A stretch of 64,000 nucleotides of DNA, taken from NCBI GenBank assembly GCA_049697115.1, contig JBAVVD010000009.1, positions 62,001-126,000 on the forward strand, in the 5' to 3' direction. Positions 49,446-58,966 of the stretch are shown here, one piece after another; the first letter of the stretch is position 1, and every line of letters begins with the position of its first letter. Below the pieces are notes generated by a model. The model was not told the origin of the DNA and ran no database searches. It was given only the letters and a program-made list of their open reading frames with translations. This DNA comes from JBAVVD01 sp049697115. GTDB lineage: Bacteria; Acidobacteriota; Aminicenantia; Aminicenantales; UBA4085. Both the position numbers and the translations under genes were made by a program.

Positions 49446-51284
49446 ATGAACGGCTGGACCGGCAATATTTTAAGAATTAATCTGACCTCCGGAACATTCA
49501 AAAAAGAAACTTTTAACGAAGAATTCGCTAAAAAATGGGTTGGGGGAAGAGGCTTTGCCCTCAAAATCCTGTGGGATGAGCTCAAGCCGGGGATTGATCC
49601 ATTGGGCCCTGACAACAAATTCATTGTCGCCCTGGGCCCGATTGCCGGCATTCCGGCGCCCAATACAGGAAAGACCGTTGTGGCGGCCAAGTCGCCGCTG
49701 ACAGGAGGTTACGGCGACGGAAATCTGGGCACACGAGTCACAGAACATCTGAGGAAGGCCGGTTATGATGTCCTCATTGTGGAAGGGGAAGCCAAGACCC
49801 CCACATATATCCACATCGAAAACGACAAGGTCAGCCTTCTTTCCGCCCGGGAAATCTGGGGAAAAGGATCTTATGAAACAATGGACTGGCTGTATAAAAA
49901 ATACGGCCGGGCAGTCGGCATTCTAACCATCGGCCAGGCGGGCGAAAACAGGATCCTCTACTCTGTCGTCCGCAGTATGGAAGGACGGGCCGGAGGACGG
50001 CCGGGCATGGGAGCCGTCATGGGATCGAAAAACCTGAAGGCCATCGTTGTCAAAGGCACTCAGAAGATTCCCATCGCCGACGCGCAAGGCATGAAAGATC
50101 TCGGCGCAGCGGATTTGAGAAAAGTCGGGGAAATCAACAAGAAGACCGGCTGGTCCATTCAGGGAACAACGGGAGTGCTGGCCTGGTGCAACGAAGTCGC
50201 AGCCCTTCCAGTGAGGAACATGCGCAAGACGTCACACCCCGAAGCATGGAAAATAGACGGAGAACGATTGAATGCCGCCCGCGTGGCGACGTACGGCTGT
50301 CCCAACTGCACGATGCGCTGTGGAATCACCATCCTGGATAAGGAAGGCCGGGAATCGGAACTCGATTATGAAAACATCGGCCTTCTGGGCAGCAATCTCG
50401 AAATTTTTGATCTGGCCCAGGTGGGCTCCCTCAACTATCTCTGCGACGACTTCGGCCTGGACACCATATCCGCGGGAGGAACCCTGGGCTTTTATGCAGA
50501 CGCCATCGACCATGGCGCCGTCGAAGGGAACTTTAAATTTGGAGATGCGGAAATGGCCAAAGAGCTGCTGAGGCTGACCTCTCTTCGCGAAGGAAGTGTC
50601 GGAGAGCTGCTCGCCCAGGGCTCGATGAGGATGGCGGAAAAAATCGGCAAGGGCTCGGACGCCTATGCCATGCAGGTCAAAGGGCTGGAAATTTCCGCCT
50701 ACAACTGCAAGTTCATCCCCGGCATGGCGCTCGCCTTCGGCACCAGCCCTATCGGGGCCCATCATAAGGAATCCTGGGTGATCACATTTGAAATCAATCA
50801 AACATCACGGGATTCCTATGGAAAGGAGAAGGCGGAAAAAGTCATCGAACTCCAGAGAATTCGCGGCGGTCTTTTTGAATATATCGTTGCCTGCCGGTTC
50901 CCCTGGATTGAACTCGGTTGGGGAATCGAAAACTATCCCATCTACTTCAATAAAATCACAGGTCTTGACTGGAAGCTTGAGGATTTCTGGAAAGTCAGCG
51001 ACCGGATCTACGCCCTCATGAAATTTTTCTGGGCCAGAGAACTTCCGGACTGGAACCGGAAAAAGGATTATCCGCCGAAGGTCTGGTTCGATCCGGCCAA
51101 TGCGGATAAGGAAGGCCCGATCGCCGGAAAGGTCCTGGAGGAAGAGAAGTACGACCGCCTCCTCGACTTCTACTATAAAATTCGGAAGTGGGACAACCGG
51201 GGAATTCCCACCCGGAAGACAGCCGAAGAACTGGGCCTGGGCCAGGAGGCCGCAGAAGTCGAAAAATTCACCAAGCTCGATTGA
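49446..51284 (+). CDS. Tungsten-type aldehyde ferredoxin oxidoreductase
   Basis: The 612-residue protein opens MNGWTGNILRINLTSG, the typical AOR start. Other marks are KWVGGRGFALKILWDELKPG, GGYGDGNLG and the RAGGRPGMGAVMGSKNLKAI pterin loop. The C-terminal half has CPNCTMRCG, part of the 4Fe-4S site. It oxidises aldehydes to carboxylates with ferredoxin as acceptor, using a bis-pterin tungsten or molybdenum centre. I choose ATG 49446, because GGGAGGA at 49434 gives it six-base spacing, whereas ATG 49440 would overlap the ribosome site. The MoaD-like gene follows two bases after the stop. Confidence 0.92.
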   Translation: MNGWTGNILRINLTSGTFKKETFNEEFAKKWVGGRGFALKILWDELKPGIDPLGPDNKFIVALGPIAGIPAPNTGKTVVAAKSPLTGGYGDGNLGTRVTEHLRKAGYDVLIVEGEAKTPTYIHIENDKVSLLSAREIWGKGSYETMDWLYKKYGRAVGILTIGQAGENRILYSVVRSMEGRAGGRPGMGAVMGSKNLKAIVVKGTQKIPIADAQGMKDLGAADLRKVGEINKKTGWSIQGTTGVLAWCNEVAALPVRNMRKTSHPEAWKIDGERLNAARVATYGCPNCTMRCGITILDKEGRESELDYENIGLLGSNLEIFDLAQVGSLNYLCDDFGLDTISAGGTLGFYADAIDHGAVEGNFKFGDAEMAKELLRLTSLREGSVGELLAQGSMRMAEKIGKGSDAYAMQVKGLEISAYNCKFIPGMALAFGTSPIGAHHKESWVITFEINQTSRDSYGKEKAEKVIELQRIRGGLFEYIVACRFPWIELGWGIENYPIYFNKITGLDWKLEDFWKVSDRIYALMKFFWARELPDWNRKKDYPPKVWFDPANADKEGPIAGKVLEEEKYDRLLDFYYKIRKWDNRGIPTRKTAEELGLGQEAAEVEKFTKLD

Positions 51285-51285
51285 A

Positions 51286-51513
51286 ATGAAAATCCACATA
51301 AAGATTATCGGCCACTTAATCTACGATGCCGGATTCAGTGAAAAAGCAGTGGAACTCCCCGCATCCGCCACGGCGGAAAACCTGATAGCGCGTCTCAACA
51401 TCCCCAGGGAAAAACCGAAAATCCTCACGCGCAACGGCAAAGCAGTCAACCTTCAAGAAGAGCTTGCGGACGGAGACCGAATCGTCATCGCGCCCATCTA
51501 CTCAGGCGGCTGA
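51286..51513 (+). CDS. MoaD/ThiS-like sulfur-carrier protein
   Basis: The 75-residue protein is a beta-grasp sulfur carrier with the diagnostic C-terminal GG (PIYSGG). It opens MKIHIKIIGHLIYDAG and starts two bases after the aldehyde ferredoxin oxidoreductase stop. As MoaD it would supply sulfur for the pterin dithiolene of the adjoining enzyme, after being activated by the ThiF/MoeB-like protein encoded at 53176-53811. The position between AOR and aldehyde dehydrogenase supports the cofactor role, but thiamine use cannot be excluded. Confidence 0.85.
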   Translation: MKIHIKIIGHLIYDAGFSEKAVELPASATAENLIARLNIPREKPKILTRNGKAVNLQEELADGDRIVIAPIYSGG

Positions 51514-51521
51514 GTTTTTTG

Positions 51522-53108
51522 ATGTCTCTGCAGCCTGTTCTCATTAATGGGGTCTGGCGGCAATCCCTTTCGCCGATGGGCTCCTTTTCGCCAGTCAATC
51601 CGGCCAATAAAATCTCTCTCACGGACCACTTCCCTATCTCAAACTTCGAAGAGGCTGAGACGGCCCTCCAGGCAGGGAAAAAGGCGGCTTGCGCACTCCG
51701 CTCCTGCTCCCCTGAAGCTGTGGCCGATTTCCTTGAAAATTTCGCTCGAATGATTGAAGAGCGCAGCCATGAACTTGTTGGACTCGCTCATCTCGAAACA
51801 GCGCTTCCCAAAGAGCCGCGGCTCCGCTCTGTCGAGCTGCCACGGACCACGCATCAATTGCAGCAGGCGGCGGCCGCTGTCCGTGACCGTTCCTGGTGCC
51901 GGGCCGTCATCGATACAAAAGCCGGCATCCGCTCCAAATACGGTCCTCTCGGCTGCCCGGTTATTGTCTTCGGTCCTAATAATTTTCCTTTTGCCTTCAA
52001 TTCGGCCGCCGGCGGAGATTTTGCCGCTGCCATTGCCGCAGGAAATCCGGTGCTCGCTAAAGCCAATCCCGGCCATCCGGGCACAACAAAAATCTTTACC
52101 GAACTGGCCTTCAAAACCCTTCAACAAAGCGGCCTGCCTCCGGCGACGGTCCAGCTGATTTATCATCTCCAGCCCGAAGACGGCCTCAAACTCGTTTCCC
52201 ATCCTCTGGTGGGAGCCACGGCATTCACCGGAAGCCGTCCCTCAGGCCTCCGCCTAAAAGAAGCGGCGGACAGGGCAGGCAAGCTTATCTACCTGGAAAT
52301 GTCGAGCGTCAATCCCATCTTTATCTTGCTCGGCGCTCTAAAAGAAAGACGGGAAGAAATCGCCGGCGAGCTTTTGAGTTCCTGCACTCTCGGCTCCGGA
52401 CAATTCTGCACCAAGCCCGGACTGGTGATTCTTGAGCAGGGCGCAGAGAGCGAGAAATTTTTACTGGTTCTTCAGAGACTCTTCGAACAGATGCCGGCCG
52501 GAGTTCTTCTGGGCCAGCGCGTGCTCGACGGAATAGAATCCGCTGTTGATGTGATGAAAAAATACGGAGCCCAGGTGGCCGCCGGTGGCCGCGCAATCGA
52601 CGGCCCAGGCTATCGCTTTGCCAACACGCTCCTGCGCCTCTCCGGAGATCAATTCCTGGAGCATCCCGAAGAGCTCGAGCAGGAGGCGTTCGGCGCGACC
52701 TCCCTGCTTGTTTTTTCCCGGAATTTTCAGCAGATGCTCGATATCGCCGAGGTTCTCAAGGGGAATCTCACGGGAAGTATTTACAGCCACCGCCAGGGCG
52801 AAGATGACAATCTCTATCTCTGGCTCGAATCCATTTTAAGGCAAAAAGTCGGCCGGCTGCTCAATGACAAAATGCCCACCGGAGTGGCGGTCTCGCCGGC
52901 CATGGTCCACGGTGGTCCTTTTCCCGCCACCGGCCATCCAGGATTTACGTCAGTGGGAATCCCTTCTTCCCTTCTCCGGTTTGCCGCCCTCCACTGCTAT
53001 GATAACGTCCGCCCGCACCGCCTTCCCCCTGAGCTCGGCGATAAAAATCCCACCGGCCGCATGTGGCGCATGATCGACGGGGAATGGACCCAGCAGGATG
53101 TCCGGTAA
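51522..53108 (+). CDS. NADP-type aldehyde dehydrogenase (dioxovalerate-like)
   Basis: The 528-residue protein is an aldehyde dehydrogenase: FGPNNFPFAFN with the cofactor asparagine, LAKANPGHPGTT, the glutamate-bearing YLEMSSVNP, and the catalytic cysteine in SGQFCTKPG. It most resembles 2,5-dioxovalerate (2-oxoglutarate semialdehyde) dehydrogenases, but substrate is not assured. The ATG at 51522 is the natural start; a TTG just before it lacks support. Its neighbour AOR handles aldehydes with ferredoxin, so the two may act on the same aldehyde with different electron acceptors. Confidence 0.85.
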   Translation: MSLQPVLINGVWRQSLSPMGSFSPVNPANKISLTDHFPISNFEEAETALQAGKKAACALRSCSPEAVADFLENFARMIEERSHELVGLAHLETALPKEPRLRSVELPRTTHQLQQAAAAVRDRSWCRAVIDTKAGIRSKYGPLGCPVIVFGPNNFPFAFNSAAGGDFAAAIAAGNPVLAKANPGHPGTTKIFTELAFKTLQQSGLPPATVQLIYHLQPEDGLKLVSHPLVGATAFTGSRPSGLRLKEAADRAGKLIYLEMSSVNPIFILLGALKERREEIAGELLSSCTLGSGQFCTKPGLVILEQGAESEKFLLVLQRLFEQMPAGVLLGQRVLDGIESAVDVMKKYGAQVAAGGRAIDGPGYRFANTLLRLSGDQFLEHPEELEQEAFGATSLLVFSRNFQQMLDIAEVLKGNLTGSIYSHRQGEDDNLYLWLESILRQKVGRLLNDKMPTGVAVSPAMVHGGPFPATGHPGFTSVGIPSSLLRFAALHCYDNVRPHRLPPELGDKNPTGRMWRMIDGEWTQQDVR

Positions 53109-53175
53109 TTCCCCCCCTTGTCCGATCTTCAGGAAACAGGATAATGGATGCGCACACATTCCACAGCGTGACCTG

Positions 53176-53811
53176 TCATCGCAAACCTTCTTTTTTCTTC
53201 CGGAATCTCACCAGCAGCTCAACCGCCAAATTGGCCTGCATGTTGGCCACGACGGCCACCCTGGGCGCCATGGGAGAGATGCCTTCGTCGCATTCGCTCT
53301 CCTCGTCTCCGCAGATATACAGATTGCCAAGTTTTCTCTGGTGAATTTTATTATTTTTGCCGTATCCGGCCAGACCGGAGGCAACAATGATGGGCTTCCG
53401 GGGATAATGACCCAGCCAGGATTCAATAATCATCTGTTTCTGTTCCGCCTGGTCGAGAGCCTCAATGAGAAGGTCGACAGAGGCATAAATCTCGCGGATA
53501 TTCTCCCTGGTCACCTTGAGGTTGTGCATTTCATAGTCCGAAAAGGGATTGATCCTTTTCAGGTTCTCCAGCAGGGCGTCCACCTTGGGCTTTCCGATCT
53601 GGTCGATAAAGTAATACTGCCGGTTGAGGTCAGGAGGTTCGACTCTGTCAAAATCCGCAATGACCAGCTTTCCCACTCCTGCCCGGGCCAGTGTGACGGC
53701 GATATTCGAGCCCAATCCGCCGGCCCCGACAATTCCCACAACGCTCCGGCTCAGGGCCGATAAAACACTGGAGTCCCGTTTCCGAAAGAATCCCTTCTCA
53801 AACTCTTTCAT
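53176..53811 (-). CDS. ThiF/MoeB-family adenylyltransferase
   Basis: The 211-residue E1-like protein has an ATP site GIVGAGGLGSNIAVTLARAG (about 28-47), DFDRVEPPDLNRQYYF with the conserved arginine, and DxxLIEALDQ near 115. The usual zinc-binding CxxC pairs are only partly present (CGDEESEC). It activates a sulfur-carrier protein by adenylation. Its neighbours (MoaD-like carrier, AOR, MobB) suggest a molybdopterin role. It converges on the aldehyde dehydrogenase gene. Confidence 0.85.
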   Translation of the reverse strand: MKEFEKGFFRKRDSSVLSALSRSVVGIVGAGGLGSNIAVTLARAGVGKLVIADFDRVEPPDLNRQYYFIDQIGKPKVDALLENLKRINPFSDYEMHNLKVTRENIREIYASVDLLIEALDQAEQKQMIIESWLGHYPRKPIIVASGLAGYGKNNKIHQRKLGNLYICGDEESECDEGISPMAPRVAVVANMQANLAVELLVRFRKKKEGLR

Positions 53812-53859
53812 ATTTTCCCCCCTCCCCCATTTTATTTTCGGGAAAGGGCAAGCAGCTTT

Positions 53860-54474
53860 TTATCCGATGATTCTCACTAGAACCCAGAGCAGAACGACAC
53901 CCGTAACGGCCCAAGGCCAGCTTGACCTACGTTTGATCATTACCTCGCCTGTGATTCCCGTCTTGTATCCTAAAGGGACAAGGACGAGGGAGGCCAACGC
54001 GGCAAGGCTCCCCACGATAAAAATATGGTCGAGGACTTTATTGATCCCACCCCCCACCCAGGGCTCGAAACGGACGATGTATGTAATAGTCAGGGCAAAA
54101 AGCGCATATCCGCTGTAGACACTCAAAACGCCTGTCAGGAGGCTCCGGTAGGAGATCTTCCGCTCATTTTTCATCAGAAGCGTTGAGGCCAAATCAAAGG
54201 CCAGCCCTAAAAAGAAAATTCCCAGAATGTGGCAAAAATAAGGCGACGCATTGACCAATTTGAAGACAGCCGCTACGCAGCCGATGACCGTGGAAGTGCC
54301 CGCTTTATTTATGATTCCTCTTCCCAGGCCCAGAATAAATAATGCCCAGGCGGTCAGCCAAACAGAAGCATGGGGGATATTATTATTGTACAGCACTTCT
54401 CCACCGATGACTTCACTCATTCCCCATAGCGAACCGAAAAGCAACAGCCATGCCCAGTTTTTAGCGTTCTTCAT
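53860..54474 (-). CDS. Multi-pass membrane protein next to mobB
   Basis: The 204-residue protein has about six hydrophobic segments with short loops and no signal peptide. Conserved-looking parts are WGMSEVIGGEVLY near the N-terminus, and ALFILGLGRGIINKAGTS. I cannot assign a family; the layout resembles small substrate-binding (S) components of ECF transporters. It lies five bases downstream of mobB and 48 bases upstream of thiF, so it may import something needed for cofactor synthesis, such as tungstate or molybdate. That is a guess from position. Confidence 0.55.
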   Translation of the reverse strand: MKNAKNWAWLLLFGSLWGMSEVIGGEVLYNNNIPHASVWLTAWALFILGLGRGIINKAGTSTVIGCVAAVFKLVNASPYFCHILGIFFLGLAFDLASTLLMKNERKISYRSLLTGVLSVYSGYALFALTITYIVRFEPWVGGGINKVLDHIFIVGSLAALASLVLVPLGYKTGITGEVMIKRRSSWPWAVTGVVLLWVLVRIIG

Positions 54475-54479
54475 CGTCT

Positions 54480-55124
54480 TTACCTCCTTTTAAGGGTCAG
54501 GTAAATATATCTTGGATTTTCATCCACTCCGTCCAGAGATTTGACCATACCCAGGACAGAATTTTCTATCATTTTCCGGACAAATGGATTCAGAGGAATC
54601 GGTTTTCCATCGCACTCCAGATGGACGCCCGGGTCTTTGTGTTTTAAGTCCTTGACCAGAAAATCAGCCAACTCCGTAATGCGTTCAGGATGAAAAACAG
54701 GCTTGTTCGTGGCCTCTTCGGATTCGGACACGACAGCCAGGAGTTCCTCCGGAGAACTCTCGATTCTTTTTGAATCGCCTTTAGAAAGGACTTCCAATTT
54801 GGGAATCCCACGGGCAGCCCGCCCGCCTTCGATAAAAACGATATCTTTGCTGTTTAAATAACTCTCCGCTATGGACCGAAAGTCCGGCGGACCCTCATTT
54901 TTTTGAAGGACAGCCGTTTGCTCGGGAGAGACAAGGGCCACGCTGTCCGCACCGGCCAGAAGAAATTGAGAGGAATCCTTGTCGTCCCGGCCGAAATCAA
55001 ACCCGTGGGCACAATGCTTGATCACGCCGACAGAAAAGTTTCTTTTCTTCAATTCCGGAATGAGGGAGCGGATGAGTTTCGTTTTTCCAGCACCCGAGTC
55101 CCCGACCACAGCAAATATCCTCAT
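54480..55124 (-). CDS. mobB: Molybdopterin-guanine dinucleotide biosynthesis protein B
   Basis: The 214-residue GTP-binding protein has FAVVGDSGAGKTKLI (P-loop at about 8-15), VIKHCAHGFDFGRDDKDSS with the family's DxxGKDS-like box, and IFIEGGRAARG-like VFIEGGRAARG. MobB helps MobA attach GMP to molybdopterin. The C-terminal 50 residues (CDGKPIPLNPFVRKMI) form an extra domain found in several MobB proteins. It is first of the minus-strand group mobB, membrane protein, thiF. Known AOR enzymes usually lack the GMP, so the need for MobB here is notable. Confidence 0.85.
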   Translation of the reverse strand: MRIFAVVGDSGAGKTKLIRSLIPELKKRNFSVGVIKHCAHGFDFGRDDKDSSQFLLAGADSVALVSPEQTAVLQKNEGPPDFRSIAESYLNSKDIVFIEGGRAARGIPKLEVLSKGDSKRIESSPEELLAVVSESEEATNKPVFHPERITELADFLVKDLKHKDPGVHLECDGKPIPLNPFVRKMIENSVLGMVKSLDGVDENPRYIYLTLKRR

Positions 55125-55338
55125 ATTTTTTCCCTGACAATCCTTTCCGGAAAAAATTTATATCACAGGCAAATGCGGAAGTCAAAAATTGCAAGAACCT
55201 CTTTCCTCGGCTCCGGCGGCCAGCTGTACTCCTGCCAGACGCTCAATATGCCCGGGAGCCCCCGAGGGGCGATTCGGAGGCGGGGCGAAGGACCTGTCAA
55301 CGAACGGCTGCGCCTAAGTCAGCCGCCAGGGTGAATAA
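55125..55338. other. G+C-rich boundary, nothing recognised
   Basis: The 214 bases between mobB and the serine hydrolase become strikingly G+C-rich from about 55210. They contain short inverted repeats (for example CCCGGGAGCCCCCGAGGGG) but no gene or clear terminator. This is where the base composition of the window shifts. Confidence 0.4.
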
Positions 55339-56796
55339 TCAGGGTTGGATCGCAATATCTCCAGCGCCGATAAGGTGAGCACGGTCGCCTATGCGCTCGT
55401 AGGCTTCGGCGAGGCTGTCGCTGCAGTTGGCCGACTGGGGGTAGAATTCCAGGTTGAGCAGAAACACCGCGACGGCAGCGTCCTGGTATCCCAACGACAG
55501 CAATTCGTATCCTATCCCATTCAAGCCGCTTTCCGAATACTCCGGGTCATTGGGCGCTTCTTTGCGCTTGAGGCGGATCTCCTCGACCAAGGCGGCCACG
55601 TCTTTGTAAAAGACGGGCTTGATGCCTTCCCATCCGTAGGCGCCGACTACCGCCATGGTCAGTTCCGAAAGCAGAGAGGACGCGTTGTCGGAGTTGATCA
55701 TCACGGCAAAGCCGTACCCCCGTTCGGGATGTCCGATGATACGGGCAGAAAATCCGATGTTCCCGCCGTCGTGATTGAAGTAAACCGCGTCGCCGAAATG
55801 CTTGACGAAAAAGCCGAGTCCGGCCGGCCCGCCCTTCTCGGGGGTCATCATGGCCCGGGCCATTTCGCTGGAGAGGATGGAGCCGGGGTCTCCGCGCAGC
55901 GCCCGTTGGATGGCGATGATGAAACGCGCCAAATCGGAGGACGTCGTCCAGAGTTCGCAGCAACCCGATCCCCCCTGGAGAAAAGCATACCCCCTGAAGG
56001 TGGTGATGTTTCCCGCGTCGTCCAGGGAATGGCCCATGGAGGTTTGTCCCTCCGGAGAGTCCTCACAGGCGGGGCAGAGGGTGCTTCGGATCATCCCGGC
56101 GGGCTCGAAGACATACTCGGTCACCAGTTTAGGGAAGGGGCGGCCGGTGACGTCTTCCAGGAGGAGCTGGAGGACTGTGTACCCCCCTCCCGAATACCGG
56201 AATTCGCTTCCGGGGACACGGTCCACGCGAACGGGCGCGTTGTTGGCCGGAGGGAGGCCGTCCAGCACCTGCAGGATGGTGGGCACGGCTTCCCCTTCGG
56301 TATACCCCCGGAATCCGGACACGGTCAGGCCGGCCGCATGGGACAGCAGGCGGCGCAGAGTCACCTTCTCGTCACGGGTGAATACATTGTCCGGCACTTT
56401 CCAGCGCTTCAGGTAGCCGTTCACGTCCTGGTCCAGATCCAAAGCCCCGTCCTGAACCAAGCGCAGAGCGACCAAGGCGCCCATGCATTTCGTGATGGAA
56501 GCGACCTGAAAGAGGGTCTGATCCGTAATCGGGGCTCCGGTCCGGGAATCCCGTACGCCGTATCCCTTCGACCATTGCACTTGAAAGTCCTTGACTACCG
56601 CGATGCTCAAGCCCGGCGCCTTGAGGGCTTTGATCCGCTCTTCGAGGTTCATGGAGGATTGCGCGCCGATCTGAATCTCGCGAAAAAGACCGTTTTCGAC
56701 CTTGCGGATCATATCCTGTTTCCTATCCCCGGCGCGGACTTGCGCCGCGGCGAATATCGCCAGGACGATCCCAAAAAAGGCCTGCTTGTTTCTCAT
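55339..56796 (-). CDS. Exported serine hydrolase, beta-lactamase class C fold
   Basis: The 485-residue protein has a signal peptide and a class C beta-lactamase/DD-peptidase fold: SxxK as SITK in LFQVASITKCMG (nucleophile serine). YSGGGY stands in place of YxN, and FNHDGGNIGF in place of the KTG motif. Residues beyond about 380 form a tail of unknown helical type with a TPR-like run. Such proteins act as esterases or peptidases more often than as antibiotic hydrolases; the missing YxN asparagine fits that. No partner regulator is adjacent. Confidence 0.85.
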   Translation of the reverse strand: MRNKQAFFGIVLAIFAAAQVRAGDRKQDMIRKVENGLFREIQIGAQSSMNLEERIKALKAPGLSIAVVKDFQVQWSKGYGVRDSRTGAPITDQTLFQVASITKCMGALVALRLVQDGALDLDQDVNGYLKRWKVPDNVFTRDEKVTLRRLLSHAAGLTVSGFRGYTEGEAVPTILQVLDGLPPANNAPVRVDRVPGSEFRYSGGGYTVLQLLLEDVTGRPFPKLVTEYVFEPAGMIRSTLCPACEDSPEGQTSMGHSLDDAGNITTFRGYAFLQGGSGCCELWTTSSDLARFIIAIQRALRGDPGSILSSEMARAMMTPEKGGPAGLGFFVKHFGDAVYFNHDGGNIGFSARIIGHPERGYGFAVMINSDNASSLLSELTMAVVGAYGWEGIKPVFYKDVAALVEEIRLKRKEAPNDPEYSESGLNGIGYELLSLGYQDAAVAVFLLNLEFYPQSANCSDSLAEAYERIGDRAHLIGAGDIAIQP

Positions 56797-56910
56797 TCAA
56801 GCCTCCCAAGATTTTTTAGAAATTTTTGATTTATTAGTTCTTATACACGATGCGTCATGATATGAGAAGCCGGAATATGTAAGCGGTCGGAGGATTCGAC
56901 GAGCGGCGAC

Positions 56911-58946
56911 TCAGCTGCGGTAAAAAGGAGTTCTAGGGGACGCAGAGGCGAACGGGAGTTGGCTGGCGCAAATCAGGCATAAAGTATAGGGTAGCACCCT
57001 GCGCTTCTTAGTAATTTTCTTCGCTCCCGGCGGAAGGAAAACGACCTCCTGAGTCCGATCCCTTCCCCGTACGAGATCGTTCATTCCGCGACGGCCGTCC
57101 TGACCCGGACAATCGGGAAGATCGAGATCGGCCTGAGATATTCCATCGCCTCGGGCCGGCCTCAGTTTTTCGATGACATCGGCCCGGACCCAGTAGGCGT
57201 GGCTCTCGTCGCCGCGGGTGCTCAAGAAAAACAGGTACTTGCCGTCGGCCGAGACGATAGGGCAAAGCTCCGTCGCCGGGCTGTTCACTTCGGGACCCAG
57301 CTTGACGGGTTCGGTCCACGCCCCACCGCGTCCTAAGAAGCTTATCCAAAGATCGTACTGCCGGGAAAAAAGAAGATAGCTTCCGTCGGGCGCGATGAAA
57401 GGCGTCGCCTCCCCGGCCGGCGTGTTGATGGGAGCTCCCAGGTTGACGGGCTTTTGATATTTACCGTCGACGAACCGGGCGCAATAAATGTCGCCCCCGC
57501 CGAGGCCGCTGGGAGCCTGGGACGAAAAATAGATATGGCCCGCCTTGTCCAGCGAAAACTCCCAGTGCATGTCCTGGCTGTTGACGACGGGATCGAGCGG
57601 CCGGGGTTCGGTCCAGCCGTTTGGAGTCCTGTCCGCATACCAGATCCCTTCTCCTCGGCTTTGATTATCGCCCGGAAGGGGCCTCATAGAAAGGAAATAG
57701 ATCCTTTTCCCGTCGGCCGAGAAAAACGGAACGTCGTCATTGAAGTCCGGGCCGGAAAAAGGGGCCCAGGCCGGCGCCGTCCAGCGGCCGTTCACGCGCT
57801 TCATCATGAGCAGGCCGCCCCGTGAATAAATTTCGCCCGGGAAGCTCATCATCGGCGCCCAGTAGACCTCGTTCCCGTCGGGGGAAAAGACCGCCGTGCT
57901 GTGGAGGCCCCAGATGGAGGAAATGATGCCCAGCGCGAAGAGCTCCGGTTTATCGGCCGGCGGCTTCTGGCCGAGATAGTCCCCCTCGAGGACGGGGAAA
58001 CGGACTTCGGACGTATCGGCCCCTTTCGAGGCCAGGAGCCCGGCCACGGTTTCTATCCTCCGCTCGCGGGCGACGTTCCAGGGAGTTTGTCCGGCGAGCG
58101 TCCGGACGTCGAGGGCCACGCCCCGCTCGATCAGTTTTCGCGCGGCGTCCAGTCGGCCGTCGCGGGCGGAGTAATGGAGGGGCGTCCAGCCGTAAATATC
58201 CCGCTCCCCCGCATCGAGGCCTTTGTCGAGAAGGATGTCGATGATCGCCGCCTCCCCGCCCTGGGCGGCCGCATGGAGGAGGGAACCGCCCGCTATCCGT
58301 ATCGACTTCAGGTCCTGCCCTCCCGCGCTGAGGCGGCGAAAGAGCTCCGTCAGGCCTTGGGACACGGCCATATTAGCCATCCCTCGCCAATGGTCTCCTT
58401 CGGAAGGAATCTTGGCGCCCTTGGCGAGGAGGAGGTCCACGAACTCCCGCTTGCCGCGCCAGGCGGCCAGCGAGAGCGCCGTGTCGCCGAATTTGTCGAC
58501 CGCGTGGACGTCCGCGCCGGCGTCAAGGAGGACCCGGGCCGTCGCGGCTTGTCCCCTCTCCCGGGCGCAGAGGATGAGCGGGGTGCGCCGATAATCGTCC
58601 CGCGCTTCCCCCGGCCCGCCCCTCTCTTGAGCAGAACGGCCACGGCGTCCTTTAGGTCGTTCATCGCCGCCAGATGGAGAGGGGTCTTGACCTGGGCGGT
58701 CTGTGCTTCGAGCTTGGCCCCCTTGTCGATGAGATAGGTGATAAGCTCCGCGTTCCCGCCTCTCGCGGCGTAATGCAGCGGCGTCATGCCGTTGCCGTCG
58801 CGGGAGTCGAGAAGCTCCGGGGATTTCTCGATGAGGGCCCGGACGGCCGGGATGTCTCCCTTACCGAGGGCTTCGAAGATATCCTGAGGCCGCGCCGCGG
58901 CCGCGACCAGTATCACCGCAAGATAAACGAATAAGGCTTTTTTCAT
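56911..58946 (-). pseudogene. Ankyrin/PD40 protein, frameshifted paralogue
   Basis: This gene has the layout of the gene at 3377-5251. The ATG at 58946 (after GGAGGAG) gives a signal peptide and ankyrin repeats (TPLHYAARGG, TPLHLAAMN). The PD40 part has FSPDGNE, FSADGKR, IAPDGSY and VSADGKY. Near 58609-58613 a run of five C on the plus strand breaks the frame. One more base would join LLKRG...GEARDDYRRTPLILC and restore the match to the paralogue. The C-terminal end runs about 80 residues past the expected stop, so a second shift may exist. It could be a sequencing slip or a real pseudogene. Bases 56797-56910 between it and the serine hydrolase hold nothing. Confidence 0.75.
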
Positions 58947-58966
58947 GGGTACGATCTCCTCCTCTG

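Noticed and set aside
55345..56829. 494-codon plus-strand frame opposite the serine hydrolase
   Set aside because: High G+C content yields long empty frames; the minus strand has the signal peptide and the SITK motif.
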